From contig JACPVY010000299.1 of assembly GCA_016197345.1 (NCBI GenBank), positions 1-5,180 of the forward strand: a DNA stretch of 5,180 nucleotides, written 5' to 3'. How positions within the stretch are numbered: the stretch's first letter is position 1; each line of letters starts with the position of its first letter. The DNA comes from Burkholderiales bacterium (lineage in GTDB: Bacteria; Pseudomonadota; Gammaproteobacteria; Burkholderiales; Burkholderiaceae_D). The notes below the pieces were generated by a model. The model saw only the letters and a list, made by a program, of their open reading frames with translations. It was not told where the DNA came from and made no database searches. Positions 1-5,180 of this stretch are shown here, piece after piece. The position numbers were made by a program, and so were the translations under genes.

Positions 1-921
1 GATGCAATTGGCGCGGCTCAGCGTCTCGAAGCCAGCCTCGAATAAGGCAATCCAATCGACCTGCGTTTGGCCGATGTGTGCGGTGATGCTTTGCAATACC
101 TCTTCAAACACGGTGAGCCGATGCCGTTCACCTATCGCGTCTAGGTTGGCGAGCAAGGTGGCGAACGAATCATCACCGGTAATCGTGATACCGATTTCTG
201 CGCTTAAGATTTCGCTATCGATGAGTTGGTGCAAATATGCACTGGCATCGACGGCGCTAACGCCGGCGCGTGCGACAAGGCTGGCTTGCAATTCTTCAAA
301 AGGGACATAGCGCTGCGCCAACTGCAATAAAGCCTCAAGATGTGGCTCGCACTCGACTTGATTGAACTGGTATTGTTTGCGGCCATCCATATTTTGAGCG
401 GCGACATAAAATAATTTATCGCCATGCCGCGCCATGCTGTTATTTTGGATATAGCGTAATTTTGTGCGCAGTAAATGATCCGCCATCAACCAATTCACCA
501 GCTTGGCTTGCACCGCAAAATCATAGCGTATGCGCAAAATAGGGGACACATCATCGCCCAAGCCGAGTGCGCTTGAGTCCACAATGCGACCCGGTGTGCT
601 GGCGGCGAACATGCCAAACGGCGTGCATCGATAAGCGGCGCGCGCCAGATATTTGCTGAGTGCGAGGTAGAGTTTGTCTTCTTCTAGCGGTTTGAGTGCG
701 GCATTAGCGTCTGTCCCCGAGCCGAAATTTTCTAGGCAACGTTCATAGAGGGAAGGCGAGGCGATGTAGAGCGCTTGGCGAAAGCTTGCTTGTTGCAACA
801 TCTCACGCACAAAGCGCTTTTTATCATCGGCTGCCGCCCATTTTTCAAAAATATCGATGCCAAGCAATGGTTGGCGGGCGAGGAAGAAACCGTGGTCTGC
901 TAACTTCATAGTAGGACTCAT
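1..921 (-). CDS. lanB: LanB-type lanthipeptide dehydratase, N-terminal 307 residues (runs off left edge)
   Basis: The protein should dehydrate Ser and Thr of the precursor core to Dha/Dhb by transferring glutamate from glutamyl-tRNA and eliminating it. In view is the start of the glutamylation domain (Lant_dehydr_N). HGFFLARQPLL lies at residues 10-20, ALYIASPSLYERC at 50-62 and the signature RCTPFGMFA at 98-106. R94, R98 and T100 keep the spacing of the NisB residues R83, R87 and T89 (from memory), and R16 lies near the place of NisB R14. Residues about 185-243 (QYQFNQVECEP to LIDSEILSAEI) look like the winged-helix leader-binding region. The frame stays open to base 1; the rest of this domain and any elimination domain are outside. 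I chose the ATG at 921 because an in-frame stop lies at 943-945; the Met at 909 is an alternative, and neither has a strong ribosome binding site. The 102-nt gap to lanC shows no clear promoter or terminator. Confidence 0.9.
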   Translation of the reverse strand, partial: MSPTMKLADHGFFLARQPLLGIDIFEKWAAADDKKRFVREMLQQASFRQALYIASPSLYERCLENFGSGTDANAALKPLEEDKLYLALSKYLARAAYRCTPFGMFAASTPGRIVDSSALGLGDDVSPILRIRYDFAVQAKLVNWLMADHLLRTKLRYIQNNSMARHGDKLFYVAAQNMDGRKQYQFNQVECEPHLEALLQLAQRYVPFEELQASLVARAGVSAVDASAYLHQLIDSEILSAEIGITITGDDSFATLLANLDAIGERHRLTVFEEVLQSITAHIGQTQVDWIALFEAGFETLSRANCI

Positions 922-1023
922 TTTCTGGTGGATACAAGCGCGCTAGCAAAAATAAAAGAGTGGCTATCAGCGGATTGTTTGAGACGAGGCGATGACTAGC
1001 ACGTCGTTGCCGTCAACTGCCAG

Positions 1024-2268
1024 TTAGCCTAGCAGCAAGGGGTAATCCCACTGCAATAGGTTATTCGTTGTCGCACGCGTCGCCTTCGTCATATTCTCCG
1101 CCGCTGCCGTGCATGCCGCCAATAGCGCTAAGCCCATGCCAGCCCACCCTTCGAGATAGGAGGGGTTGATCGGTGAATTCTCTGTCTGCGCAAGCTGCTC
1201 CTCTAATAGTTCTAGCGCGGCCAGACCTTGGTGCATGAGTTGATTCGCCGCAGCTTGCAGTTCGACATCGGCAAAATACACGGCGATGCGCCGCAGTATA
1301 TGAGCTACCCCTAGCGTGCCATGGCATAGCGCGTGGTCAGTAAAACCCATTGCCGCTGGTGGCCGTGCTGCCGCGTTGCGGGCGAGTTGATGTGCTAACC
1401 GCAGCCAATTTTCTTCTTTCAGCGCCACACCAGCTTGCAGCAAGGCCCACGCTATGCCGACATCGCCATAGCACCAACCGCAGCGGCTTTCGCTATCGCG
1501 TGTTTCGGCCAGATAGGGGAAGGCGGCAATTTGTTCGCTGCTATTGCGCTGTGCGAGTTGCCACGGCACTAATTTATGCAAGATCGTCGTTGCCAGCTCG
1601 CGGTGCTCGCTTTGCTGCACCAAGCGGGCAAAAAAGACGATGACACCAGCATTGCCATGCGCCAATCCCAAATCGCGGTAGCCATTTGGGAATTTCGCCA
1701 AGCGTGACGGCAAGCCATTCTGCCGCGTCGATGGCCACCATTGATGCGATCCATCTTGCGCTGACATGCTGCAAAGGAGGGTCACAACCCGTGCCAGCAA
1801 TTGTGTATTGTGAGGGGAAATGGGATGGGCTAGCGCATGCGCGCCGAGCGCCAGCAAACCATTGATTACGTCATATTCCGCATGCCAGACCTTGGTGTCG
1901 GCCAAGGTCTCTAACAGCAATTCTTCAATATCATGACAAAACGCCGTATTTTCTGACTGACCTAAGCAAGCATCTACTGTGCTAGCACTCCATAGCACCC
2001 ACGCTTGTTTGATTATTTCGTTTGGCATAGCGTGGGCGATTTCATTCAAGGCCGAGCTTGCCAGTTGTAGCGCAATCGTTTGGGTCTTTACACTATCATC
2101 CGTAGTGACGGCAGCACTTTGCGCGATGCAGGCATAATAAAGGGCAATACCCGCTTTACCACCCCAAAACGAGGGATCGCGCGGTATTTGTCGTTCAAGC
2201 CGTATATTTATTTTATTTAGCAAAGAAAATGTGCGGTTGATGAAGGCCGCATTAATATTAAATGTCAT
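1024..2268 (-). CDS. lanC: LanC-type lanthipeptide cyclase, complete (414 aa)
   Basis: A zinc enzyme that activates Cys thiols of the dehydrated precursor and adds them to Dha/Dhb, closing (methyl)lanthionine rings. The length fits the family (about 400-420 aa). The zinc ligands are visible: Cys266 in GWCYGD, and Cys315-His316 in LCHGTLG. Other NisC active-site positions are matched with constant spacing: D133 (EYDVINGL), H204 (LAHGNAG) and R262, four residues before Cys266 as in NisC. Gly-rich turns of the double alpha-barrel recur: GGKAGIAL near 36-43, INGLLALG near 135-142, AHGNAGVI, CYGDVGIAW, CHGTLGVAH, and EGWAGMGLALL near 373-383. It ends QWDYPLLLG. No residue expected for catalysis is missing. 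The ATG at 2268 gives the expected N-terminus, but its ribosome binding site is weak. It lies between the precursor gene and lanB, all in the same direction, and probably depends on transcription from upstream. Confidence 0.95.
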   Translation of the reverse strand: MTFNINAAFINRTFSLLNKINIRLERQIPRDPSFWGGKAGIALYYACIAQSAAVTTDDSVKTQTIALQLASSALNEIAHAMPNEIIKQAWVLWSASTVDACLGQSENTAFCHDIEELLLETLADTKVWHAEYDVINGLLALGAHALAHPISPHNTQLLARVVTLLCSMSAQDGSHQWWPSTRQNGLPSRLAKFPNGYRDLGLAHGNAGVIVFFARLVQQSEHRELATTILHKLVPWQLAQRNSSEQIAAFPYLAETRDSESRCGWCYGDVGIAWALLQAGVALKEENWLRLAHQLARNAAARPPAAMGFTDHALCHGTLGVAHILRRIAVYFADVELQAAANQLMHQGLAALELLEEQLAQTENSPINPSYLEGWAGMGLALLAACTAAAENMTKATRATTNNLLQWDYPLLLG

Positions 2269-2589
2269 CCGTCTTGCCTATGTTATCAATTGAAGCGCGC
2301 ACGATATAGTGCCTCGATCTGAATAGAATGCAGCGTCTCCTGCGTTGGCGCTAATGAATAGCGAACGCATGATAATTTGAAAAATATTCAATCAGATCGA
2401 GGCGGTGACAAATACTTGATTTATCACAAAAGACTTGAACTAATGAAAAATGTGCAAAACTCGCTTGCTATCCTAATTATTGGTGACGGTAGGGGAGTGG
2501 CTAGCGATAAAAATGCCTATCCAGCTTCAATCGTCATATATTCCAACAAAGGTCGAATATTATCGCGGTTTTACTATTTTTTCAGTAGA
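2269..2589. other. Non-coding spacer between precursor gene and lanC
   Basis: A 321-nt AT-rich gap that is long for two genes expected to be co-expressed. Apart from the nested inverted repeat I see only a weak 6-bp stem (ATATTC 2538-2543 with GAATAT 2555-2560, 11-nt loop) just past the precursor stop. I see no second precursor with a double-glycine leader in any minus-strand frame. A 30-codon frame (2278-2370, ATG to TAG) ends 9 nt before lanC but has no ribosome binding site. I see no convincing intrinsic terminator. Confidence 0.6.
2311..2403 (-). repeat. Large nested inverted repeat between precursor gene and lanC
   Basis: The outer arms are perfect 12-mers: GCCTCGATCTGA at 2311-2322 and its reverse complement at 2392-2403. 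The match continues inward after a 1-2 nt bulge (GAATA at 2321-2325 against TATTC at 2385-2389). Inside sits a second hairpin: TGCGTT 2341-2346 pairs with AACGCA 2364-2369, then after a two-base bulge CGCTA 2349-2353 pairs with TAGCG 2359-2363 around a 5-nt loop. Transcribed from the minus strand this would fold upstream of the lanC start, ending 42 nt before it. No T-run follows on the minus strand, so it is not a standard intrinsic terminator. A role as attenuator, RNase barrier or stabiliser setting the ratio of precursor to enzyme is an inference. Confidence 0.65.
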
Positions 2590-2763
2590 TTAGAAATCGC
2601 ATTCGTCGGTCCATGCAGGGGTGCAGCAGCCGCAGGTGCAGCTCACGCCACCAGCAACAACGGTCATTTCTTCGTCATTCAGCGTGCGCAGGCTGGTGAC
2701 GCGCAAGGTCAAACCATTTGCAGCTTGAGTCGATTCAATCATATTCAATTCAAAATTTTCCAT
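2590..2763 (-). CDS. lanA: Class I lanthipeptide-type precursor peptide (57 aa, five-Cys core)
   Basis: The substrate of the neighbouring dehydratase and cyclase. The leader (residues 1-39) has FELN at 4-7, resembling the FNLD box that LanB enzymes bind, and ends LNDEEMTVVAGG, a double-glycine site normally cut by a C39-type protease/transporter. The predicted core is VSCTCGCCTPAWTDECDF (18 residues): Cys at core 3, 5, 7, 8 and 16, and dehydratable Ser2, Thr4, Thr9 and Thr13. The ATG at 2763 has TTGGAG (2769-2774) with the GGAG ending 5 nt upstream, a strong ribosome binding site, and the frame ends at TAA. The gene is short enough to be missed by gene callers, and a longer plus-strand frame across it is a shadow. 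I do not recognise the core from a named lanthipeptide. That the product is a bacteriocin is possible but not shown; the cut after GG is inferred from the family. Confidence 0.87.
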   Translation of the reverse strand: MENFELNMIESTQAANGLTLRVTSLRTLNDEEMTVVAGGVSCTCGCCTPAWTDECDF

Positions 2764-2768
2764 GCTAG

Positions 2769-2774
2769 CTCCAA
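2769..2774 (-). promoter_or_regulatory. Ribosome binding site of the precursor gene
   Basis: TTGGAG on the minus strand, with GGAG five bases before the ATG. It is the best-placed Shine-Dalgarno sequence of the three lan genes, which fits a peptide made in excess over its enzymes, and it decides the start of this small gene. Confidence 0.75.
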
Positions 2775-2790
2775 TAAGATAAAAAGTATT

Positions 2791-2828
2791 GTCGTGAATT
2801 TAAAAAATAACGCTCGCACCGTCACGAC
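2791..2828. repeat. Inverted repeat GTCGTGA / TCACGAC upstream of the precursor gene
   Basis: GTCGTGA at 2791-2797 is repeated in inverse as TCACGAC at 2822-2828, with 24 bases between, in the likely untranslated leader or promoter region of the precursor gene. A further TCACGAT is at 2951-2957. It could be a regulator site or a hairpin in the mRNA leader. Seven-base matches also arise by chance in AT-rich spacers, so this is tentative. Confidence 0.3.
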
Positions 2829-2886
2829 TGCGGTGGAGAATATAAAGAATTGCAACGAGAAAGCTTATTTCCTAATTGCATGAAGA

Positions 2887-2915
2887 AAGATAGCATGGCG
2901 GTGTGCTGCAAACAA
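2887..2915 (-). promoter_or_regulatory. Candidate sigma70-type promoter for the lan genes
   Basis: On the minus strand TTGTTT (2910-2915) is followed after 17 bases by TATCTT (2887-2892), preceded by TG one base away in extended -10 form. This would give an mRNA leader of roughly 115 nt before the precursor ATG. The -35 match is only 3 of 6 and the -10 is 4 of 6. A closer TATATT (2839-2844) without a good -35, and TTGCTG / TATAAA (3030-3060, spacing 19) further up, are alternatives. No activator site is recognised. Confidence 0.3.
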
Positions 2916-3125
2916 ACAATTCACTAAATATTTTTTATGTCATCAGCGCGTCACGATGAAATGCAAGTAAATAAATTGAGGTGGAATTGCTCGGTGTTTT
3001 GTACCATTTATATAAATTGCCGGCGAGGATTTATAATCATCGACAGATTTATTACAGCAATATGAATGCACTGATAGTGTGACAAATATCCTAGCAGCCG
3101 TTAGAGGTGCGTCGCCAGTGCGAGC

Positions 3126-3161
3126 GGATAGTGAGGATAGTGAGGATAGTGAGGATAGTGG
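3126..3161. repeat. Tandem 9-bp repeat, four copies, followed by a G run
   Basis: GGATAGTGA is repeated head to tail at 3126-3134, 3135-3143 and 3144-3152, with a fourth copy at 3153-3161 differing in its last base. A run of seven G follows at 3163-3169. A degenerate relative, TGATAGTGTGA, lies nearby at 3072-3082. It is non-coding. Copy number could vary by slippage; no function is evident. Confidence 0.85.
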
Positions 3162-3189
3162 AGGGGGGGCAGACTATGTTGCGGCTGAG

Positions 3190-3218
3190 GCAGTAGCAAG
3201 CCTTGTGCTTGCTACTGC
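3190..3218 (-). terminator. Perfect 11-bp hairpin after the acyl-CoA dehydrogenase pseudogene
   Basis: GCAGTAGCAAG (3190-3200) and CTTGCTACTGC (3208-3218) are exact inverse complements around a 7-nt loop. The stem starts 26 nt beyond the TAG of the dehydrogenase remnant, where a terminator of that operon is expected. Neither strand has a T-run after the stem, so it is not a textbook intrinsic terminator and may instead protect the mRNA 3' end. The hairpin is certain as sequence; the function is inferred. Confidence 0.5.
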
Positions 3219-3244
3219 GCTAGGAAGGATCGAGCGGGAGGGGG

Positions 3245-4208
3245 CTAAGAGCGGGTGATGGGTAGGCCTAAATCTTCCCCTAACGTGATATGTTTCGCCA
3301 GTTCTAGTTTGGCGATGGCATTGCGATGCACTTCATCCGGGCCATCGGCCAAGCGTAGCGTGCGGTTGCCCGCCCATTGGTAAGCCAGTGGGAAGTCATC
3401 CGACACGCCCGCCGCGCCATGTGCCTGAATCGCCCAATCCAGCACTTGCTGCGCGACATTGGGCGCTAGCACTTTGATCATCGCAATTTCCGCTTGCGCC
3501 TGCTTATTGCCAACTTTGTCCATCATATAGGCGGCTTTGAGCGTCAATAGGCGAGCAGTGTCGATTTGGATGCGCGATTCGGCAATCCGTTCGCGCCATA
3601 CGCTTTGCTCGGCAATAGTCTTGCCAAAGGCGACCCGGCTCGATAAGCGTTTGCACATCAACTCTAGCGCGCGCTCAGCCACGCCAATCGCCCGCATGCA
3701 ATGGTGGATTCGGCCCGGCCCCAAGCGACCTTGGGCGATTTCAAAACCACGGCCTTCCCCTAGCAAGATATTGCTAGCGGGGACACGTACGTTTTCAAAC
3801 AAAATTTCGCAATGGCCATGCGGCGCATCATCATAGCCAAATACTGGCAGCGGGCGCTTAATCGTAATGCCGGGTGTGTCCCGTGGCACGAGTATCATCG
3901 ATTGTTGGCGGTGGCGCGGCGCAGTGACATCGGTTTTGCCCATCACGATAAAGATCGCGCAACGTGGATCACCAGCACCGGAAATCCACCATTTATGGCC
4001 ATTGATGAAAATTCCATAAGCCTTGCTCACGCGCTTTGGGTTTTAATTCTTCCATCAAGCTCGTGGCCAGCCAACGGTTGTTCTTTTCGCGGCCATTGCG
4101 ATCAATTTCTTCTTTGAAGGCTTTTTCATTGGGGTAAATATGCGCATCCATGAAGGCCAACAGCTTTTCTTGCAAGGCTTGGCAGCGTGGCGAATATTCA
4201 AAATCCAT
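3245..4208 (-). pseudogene. Acyl-CoA dehydrogenase-like gene (ACAD11/LvaC type) with internal deletion and frameshift
   Basis: The intact family are FAD enzymes of about 410 aa acting on acyl-CoAs, in ACAD10/11 and LvaC pathways on phosphorylated 4-hydroxyacyl-CoA. The N-terminal piece (MDFEYSPRCQALQ to EQGLWN, 66 residues) starts at the ATG at 4208, with GGAG at 4215-4218 six bases upstream. At about 4007-4013 it jumps into [16 protein letters not shown] in another frame and continues for about 253 residues to TAG at 3245. Retained: [41 protein letters not shown] and [11 protein letters not shown], whose Glu lies where the catalytic base is expected. About 90-100 residues are missing, including the region of the family's MTEP-type FAD-contacting motif. 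The first frame would stop at 3993-3995. A 261-codon frame beginning at 4030 could yield only a fragment. Assembly error is the alternative to true decay. Confidence 0.85.
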
Positions 4209-4214
4209 GCATTT

Positions 4215-4218
4215 CTCC
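4215..4218 (-). promoter_or_regulatory. Ribosome binding site of the dehydrogenase remnant
   Basis: GGAG six bases before the ATG at 4208, within the 35-nt gap after the kinase remnant. It supports starting at MDFEYSP rather than at the GTG 60 bases further upstream, which lies inside the preceding gene. It shows that the gene was once translated as part of a two-gene operon. Confidence 0.7.
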
Positions 4219-4243
4219 GGTGAAGTAATAGGTGCTGCCCTGA

Positions 4244-5154
4244 TCAATTCTTTTGTGCATAGCGCCACGCCATTTCGGCCAGCGCGCGTGCTGCTTTGCC
4301 TGATTCTAGCGCTTGGCTAGAAGCGGCTGTGCCATCGACATAGCGTTTCATAATGCCTTGCAAAATGCCCGCTAAGCGGAACATGTTGTAGGCCAAATAA
4401 AAGTTGAAATCGCTGGCGCGGATGGTTTTGCCAGTGCGTTCGCAATAGCGGGCGACATATTCTTCTTGGCTAGGGATGCCTAGCGCTGGCAAATCCAAAC
4501 ATCACCATGCACGATAGAGGTGTCGTCACCCTCGGGGATGTGTTGCGGTAGCCAAGTAATTAGCTCTTCCATCGCGGCGATATGCTCGGTTTCGGCCGCG
4601 CGATATTGCTTACTCCACCGTTCGATTTGGCGCGCAAAATAATTGCCCGGTTTGCCGTAATCGGCCAGACCAATTGCGGCGTAATCGACCATGTGCATTT
4701 GCGCAATCACACGATTCATTTCATCGTAAATGGCGGCACGTTCATTGTTGCTCATGCCCGGTAGCGCTTGATCCCATAGCACGCGGCCAGCGACAAATTC
4801 CATCAGGTAAAAAGCGCGGCCGATCACCGCTTCGTCAGTGCATAAGATGAATTGGCGCGGTGCTGGAAAGCCTGCTTTTTGCAAGGCATCCATCAAGCGA
4901 AATTCGCGTTCAATCGCGTGTGCAGAAGGCAATAACTTCGCGGCGGGGCCGGGCTTGGTGCGCAAAACGAAATGTTGATCATCGACGCTGAGCTTAAAGG
5001 TCGGATTAGATTGCCCCCCTTTGAATTGCTCGACACGCATGTCCCCTAGACGTGGAAATTCTGGGACATGTTGACGTAGATAAGCGAGCAGCGCATCGGT
5101 ATCAAATTTTTGCCGCTCGCTGACGGGCTTGGTGCCGATAAATTCCTCATACAT
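4244..5154 (-). pseudogene. APH-family phosphotransferase (ACAD10/11-kinase / LvaA type) with internal deletion and frameshift
   Basis: Intact relatives of about 355 aa have an aminoglycoside-phosphotransferase fold. The LvaA and ACAD10/11 members phosphorylate the hydroxyl of 4-hydroxyacyl-CoA for the partner dehydrogenase. The first part (219 residues) has MYEEFIGTKPVSE, the Gly-rich GGQSNPTF at 47-54, HFVLRTKPG at 61-69, and reaches the catalytic-loop HGD at 216-218. The next bases (4495-4500) switch frame into LDLPALGIPSQEEYVARYC, continuing for 84 residues (FYLAYNMFRLAGILQGIM, ending MAWRYAQKN). The missing roughly 52 residues should hold the catalytic-loop Asn and the metal-binding DWE segment, so no active kinase is expected. 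The unshifted frame stops at 4480-4482 after five foreign residues. Start is the ATG at 5154; an in-frame TTG at 5169 is less likely. It sits 35 nt upstream of the dehydrogenase remnant. Confidence 0.85.
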
Positions 5155-5163
5155 GGCGATAAT

Positions 5164-5167
5164 CTCC
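5164..5167 (-). promoter_or_regulatory. Ribosome binding site deciding the kinase start
   Basis: GGAG lies nine bases before the ATG at 5154. The alternative in-frame TTG at 5169 overlaps this site and would add five residues that the family lacks, so the ATG giving MYEEFIGTKPVSE is preferred. The operon promoter is outside the window. Confidence 0.65.
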
Positions 5168-5180
5168 AAAACGGCGCTAC

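Larger units (their letters stand above)
2764..3244. other. Intergenic region between the lan locus and the decayed acyl-CoA operon
   Basis: About 480 nt with no gene I can support on either strand. The half next to the precursor is AT-rich and probably carries its promoter and mRNA leader. It includes a 12-bp AT palindrome, ATTTATATAAAT, at 3006-3017 and a small CACT-GAT-AGTG inverted repeat at 3069-3079. The half next to the dehydrogenase pseudogene is GC-richer and holds the 9-bp tandem repeat, a run of seven G and the 11-bp hairpin. The change of character around 3090-3120 may mark the boundary between the lan locus and the older operon. Confidence 0.6.

Noticed and set aside
2..310. Plus-strand 102-codon open frame over lanB
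   Set aside because: It is antisense to the clear LanB N-terminal domain frame and resembles no family; a shadow.
1350..1643. Plus-strand open frame over lanC
   Set aside because: It is antisense to the zinc-ligand region of the cyclase; Arg-rich shadow composition.
2369..2447. FNR-like box (TTGATTTATCAC near 2417)
   Set aside because: The two half sites are only two bases apart, not four, and it lies inside the transcribed spacer rather than at a promoter.
2377..2883. Plus-strand 168-codon open frame with a TTG start
   Set aside because: It runs antisense over the precursor gene, its promoter region and the spacer, has no ribosome binding site, and its composition changes along its length in step with the minus-strand features. 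The minus-strand precursor has much better coding logic.
3006..3017. 12-bp AT palindrome as a specific operator
   Set aside because: Perfect but made only of A and T in an AT-rich spacer; such palindromes are common by chance, and no second copy was found.
3126..3161. CRISPR array
   Set aside because: The units are contiguous 9-mers without spacers and there are no cas genes; it is a simple tandem repeat.
3245..4030. A functional short acyl-CoA dehydrogenase starting at 4030
   Set aside because: The ATG arises only from reading the N-terminal segment out of frame, there is no ribosome binding site, and the first eight residues are not family sequence; the product would lack the N-terminal and part of the middle domain.
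3993..4268. Separate 91-codon gene for the dehydrogenase N-terminus with a GTG start
   Set aside because: The GTG start lies inside the preceding gene; GGAG and family alignment place the true start at 4208. The frame ends only because of the deletion junction.
4582..4764. Plus-strand 60-codon frame over the kinase remnant
   Set aside because: It is antisense to conserved phosphotransferase sequence; no ribosome binding site.

Overview
The window looks like bacterial accessory DNA, most likely from a betaproteobacterium. Two facts point there: a phosphotransferase / acyl-CoA dehydrogenase gene pair typical of Burkholderiales and relatives, and moderate-GC coding style. The genus cannot be fixed from the sequence. 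All genes I can support lie on the minus strand, so transcription runs from high to low coordinates.

Right half (3245-5154): a two-gene operon of the ACAD10/ACAD11 (LvaA/LvaC-like) type. An aminoglycoside-phosphotransferase-fold kinase is followed after 35 nt by an acyl-CoA dehydrogenase-like flavoprotein. Both genes are broken in the same way. Each has good family sequence at both ends, an internal segment missing at a single junction (about 52 codons in the kinase, about 90-100 in the dehydrogenase), and a frame change across the junction. I read them as pseudogenes, or as artefacts of assembly that need raw reads to exclude. A perfect 11-bp hairpin lies just past the dehydrogenase stop.

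Middle (2269-3244): mostly non-coding and AT-rich. It holds a 9-bp tandem repeat, a possible promoter, and a 57-codon gene (2590-2763) that encodes a lanthipeptide-type precursor. This gene has an FNLD-like leader motif, a double-glycine leader end and an 18-residue core with five Cys. Between this gene and the next is a large nested inverted repeat (2311-2403).

Left half (1-2268): a complete LanC-type cyclase with all zinc ligands, then the first 307 residues of a LanB-type dehydratase that runs off the left edge. The precursor, lanC and lanB read in one direction and form a class I lanthipeptide locus. LanB would dehydrate Ser/Thr in the core through glutamyl-tRNA-dependent glutamylation, and LanC would add Cys thiols to the dehydro residues. 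A double-glycine protease/transporter is expected but not in the window. The precursor and its core are the part most likely to be undescribed.
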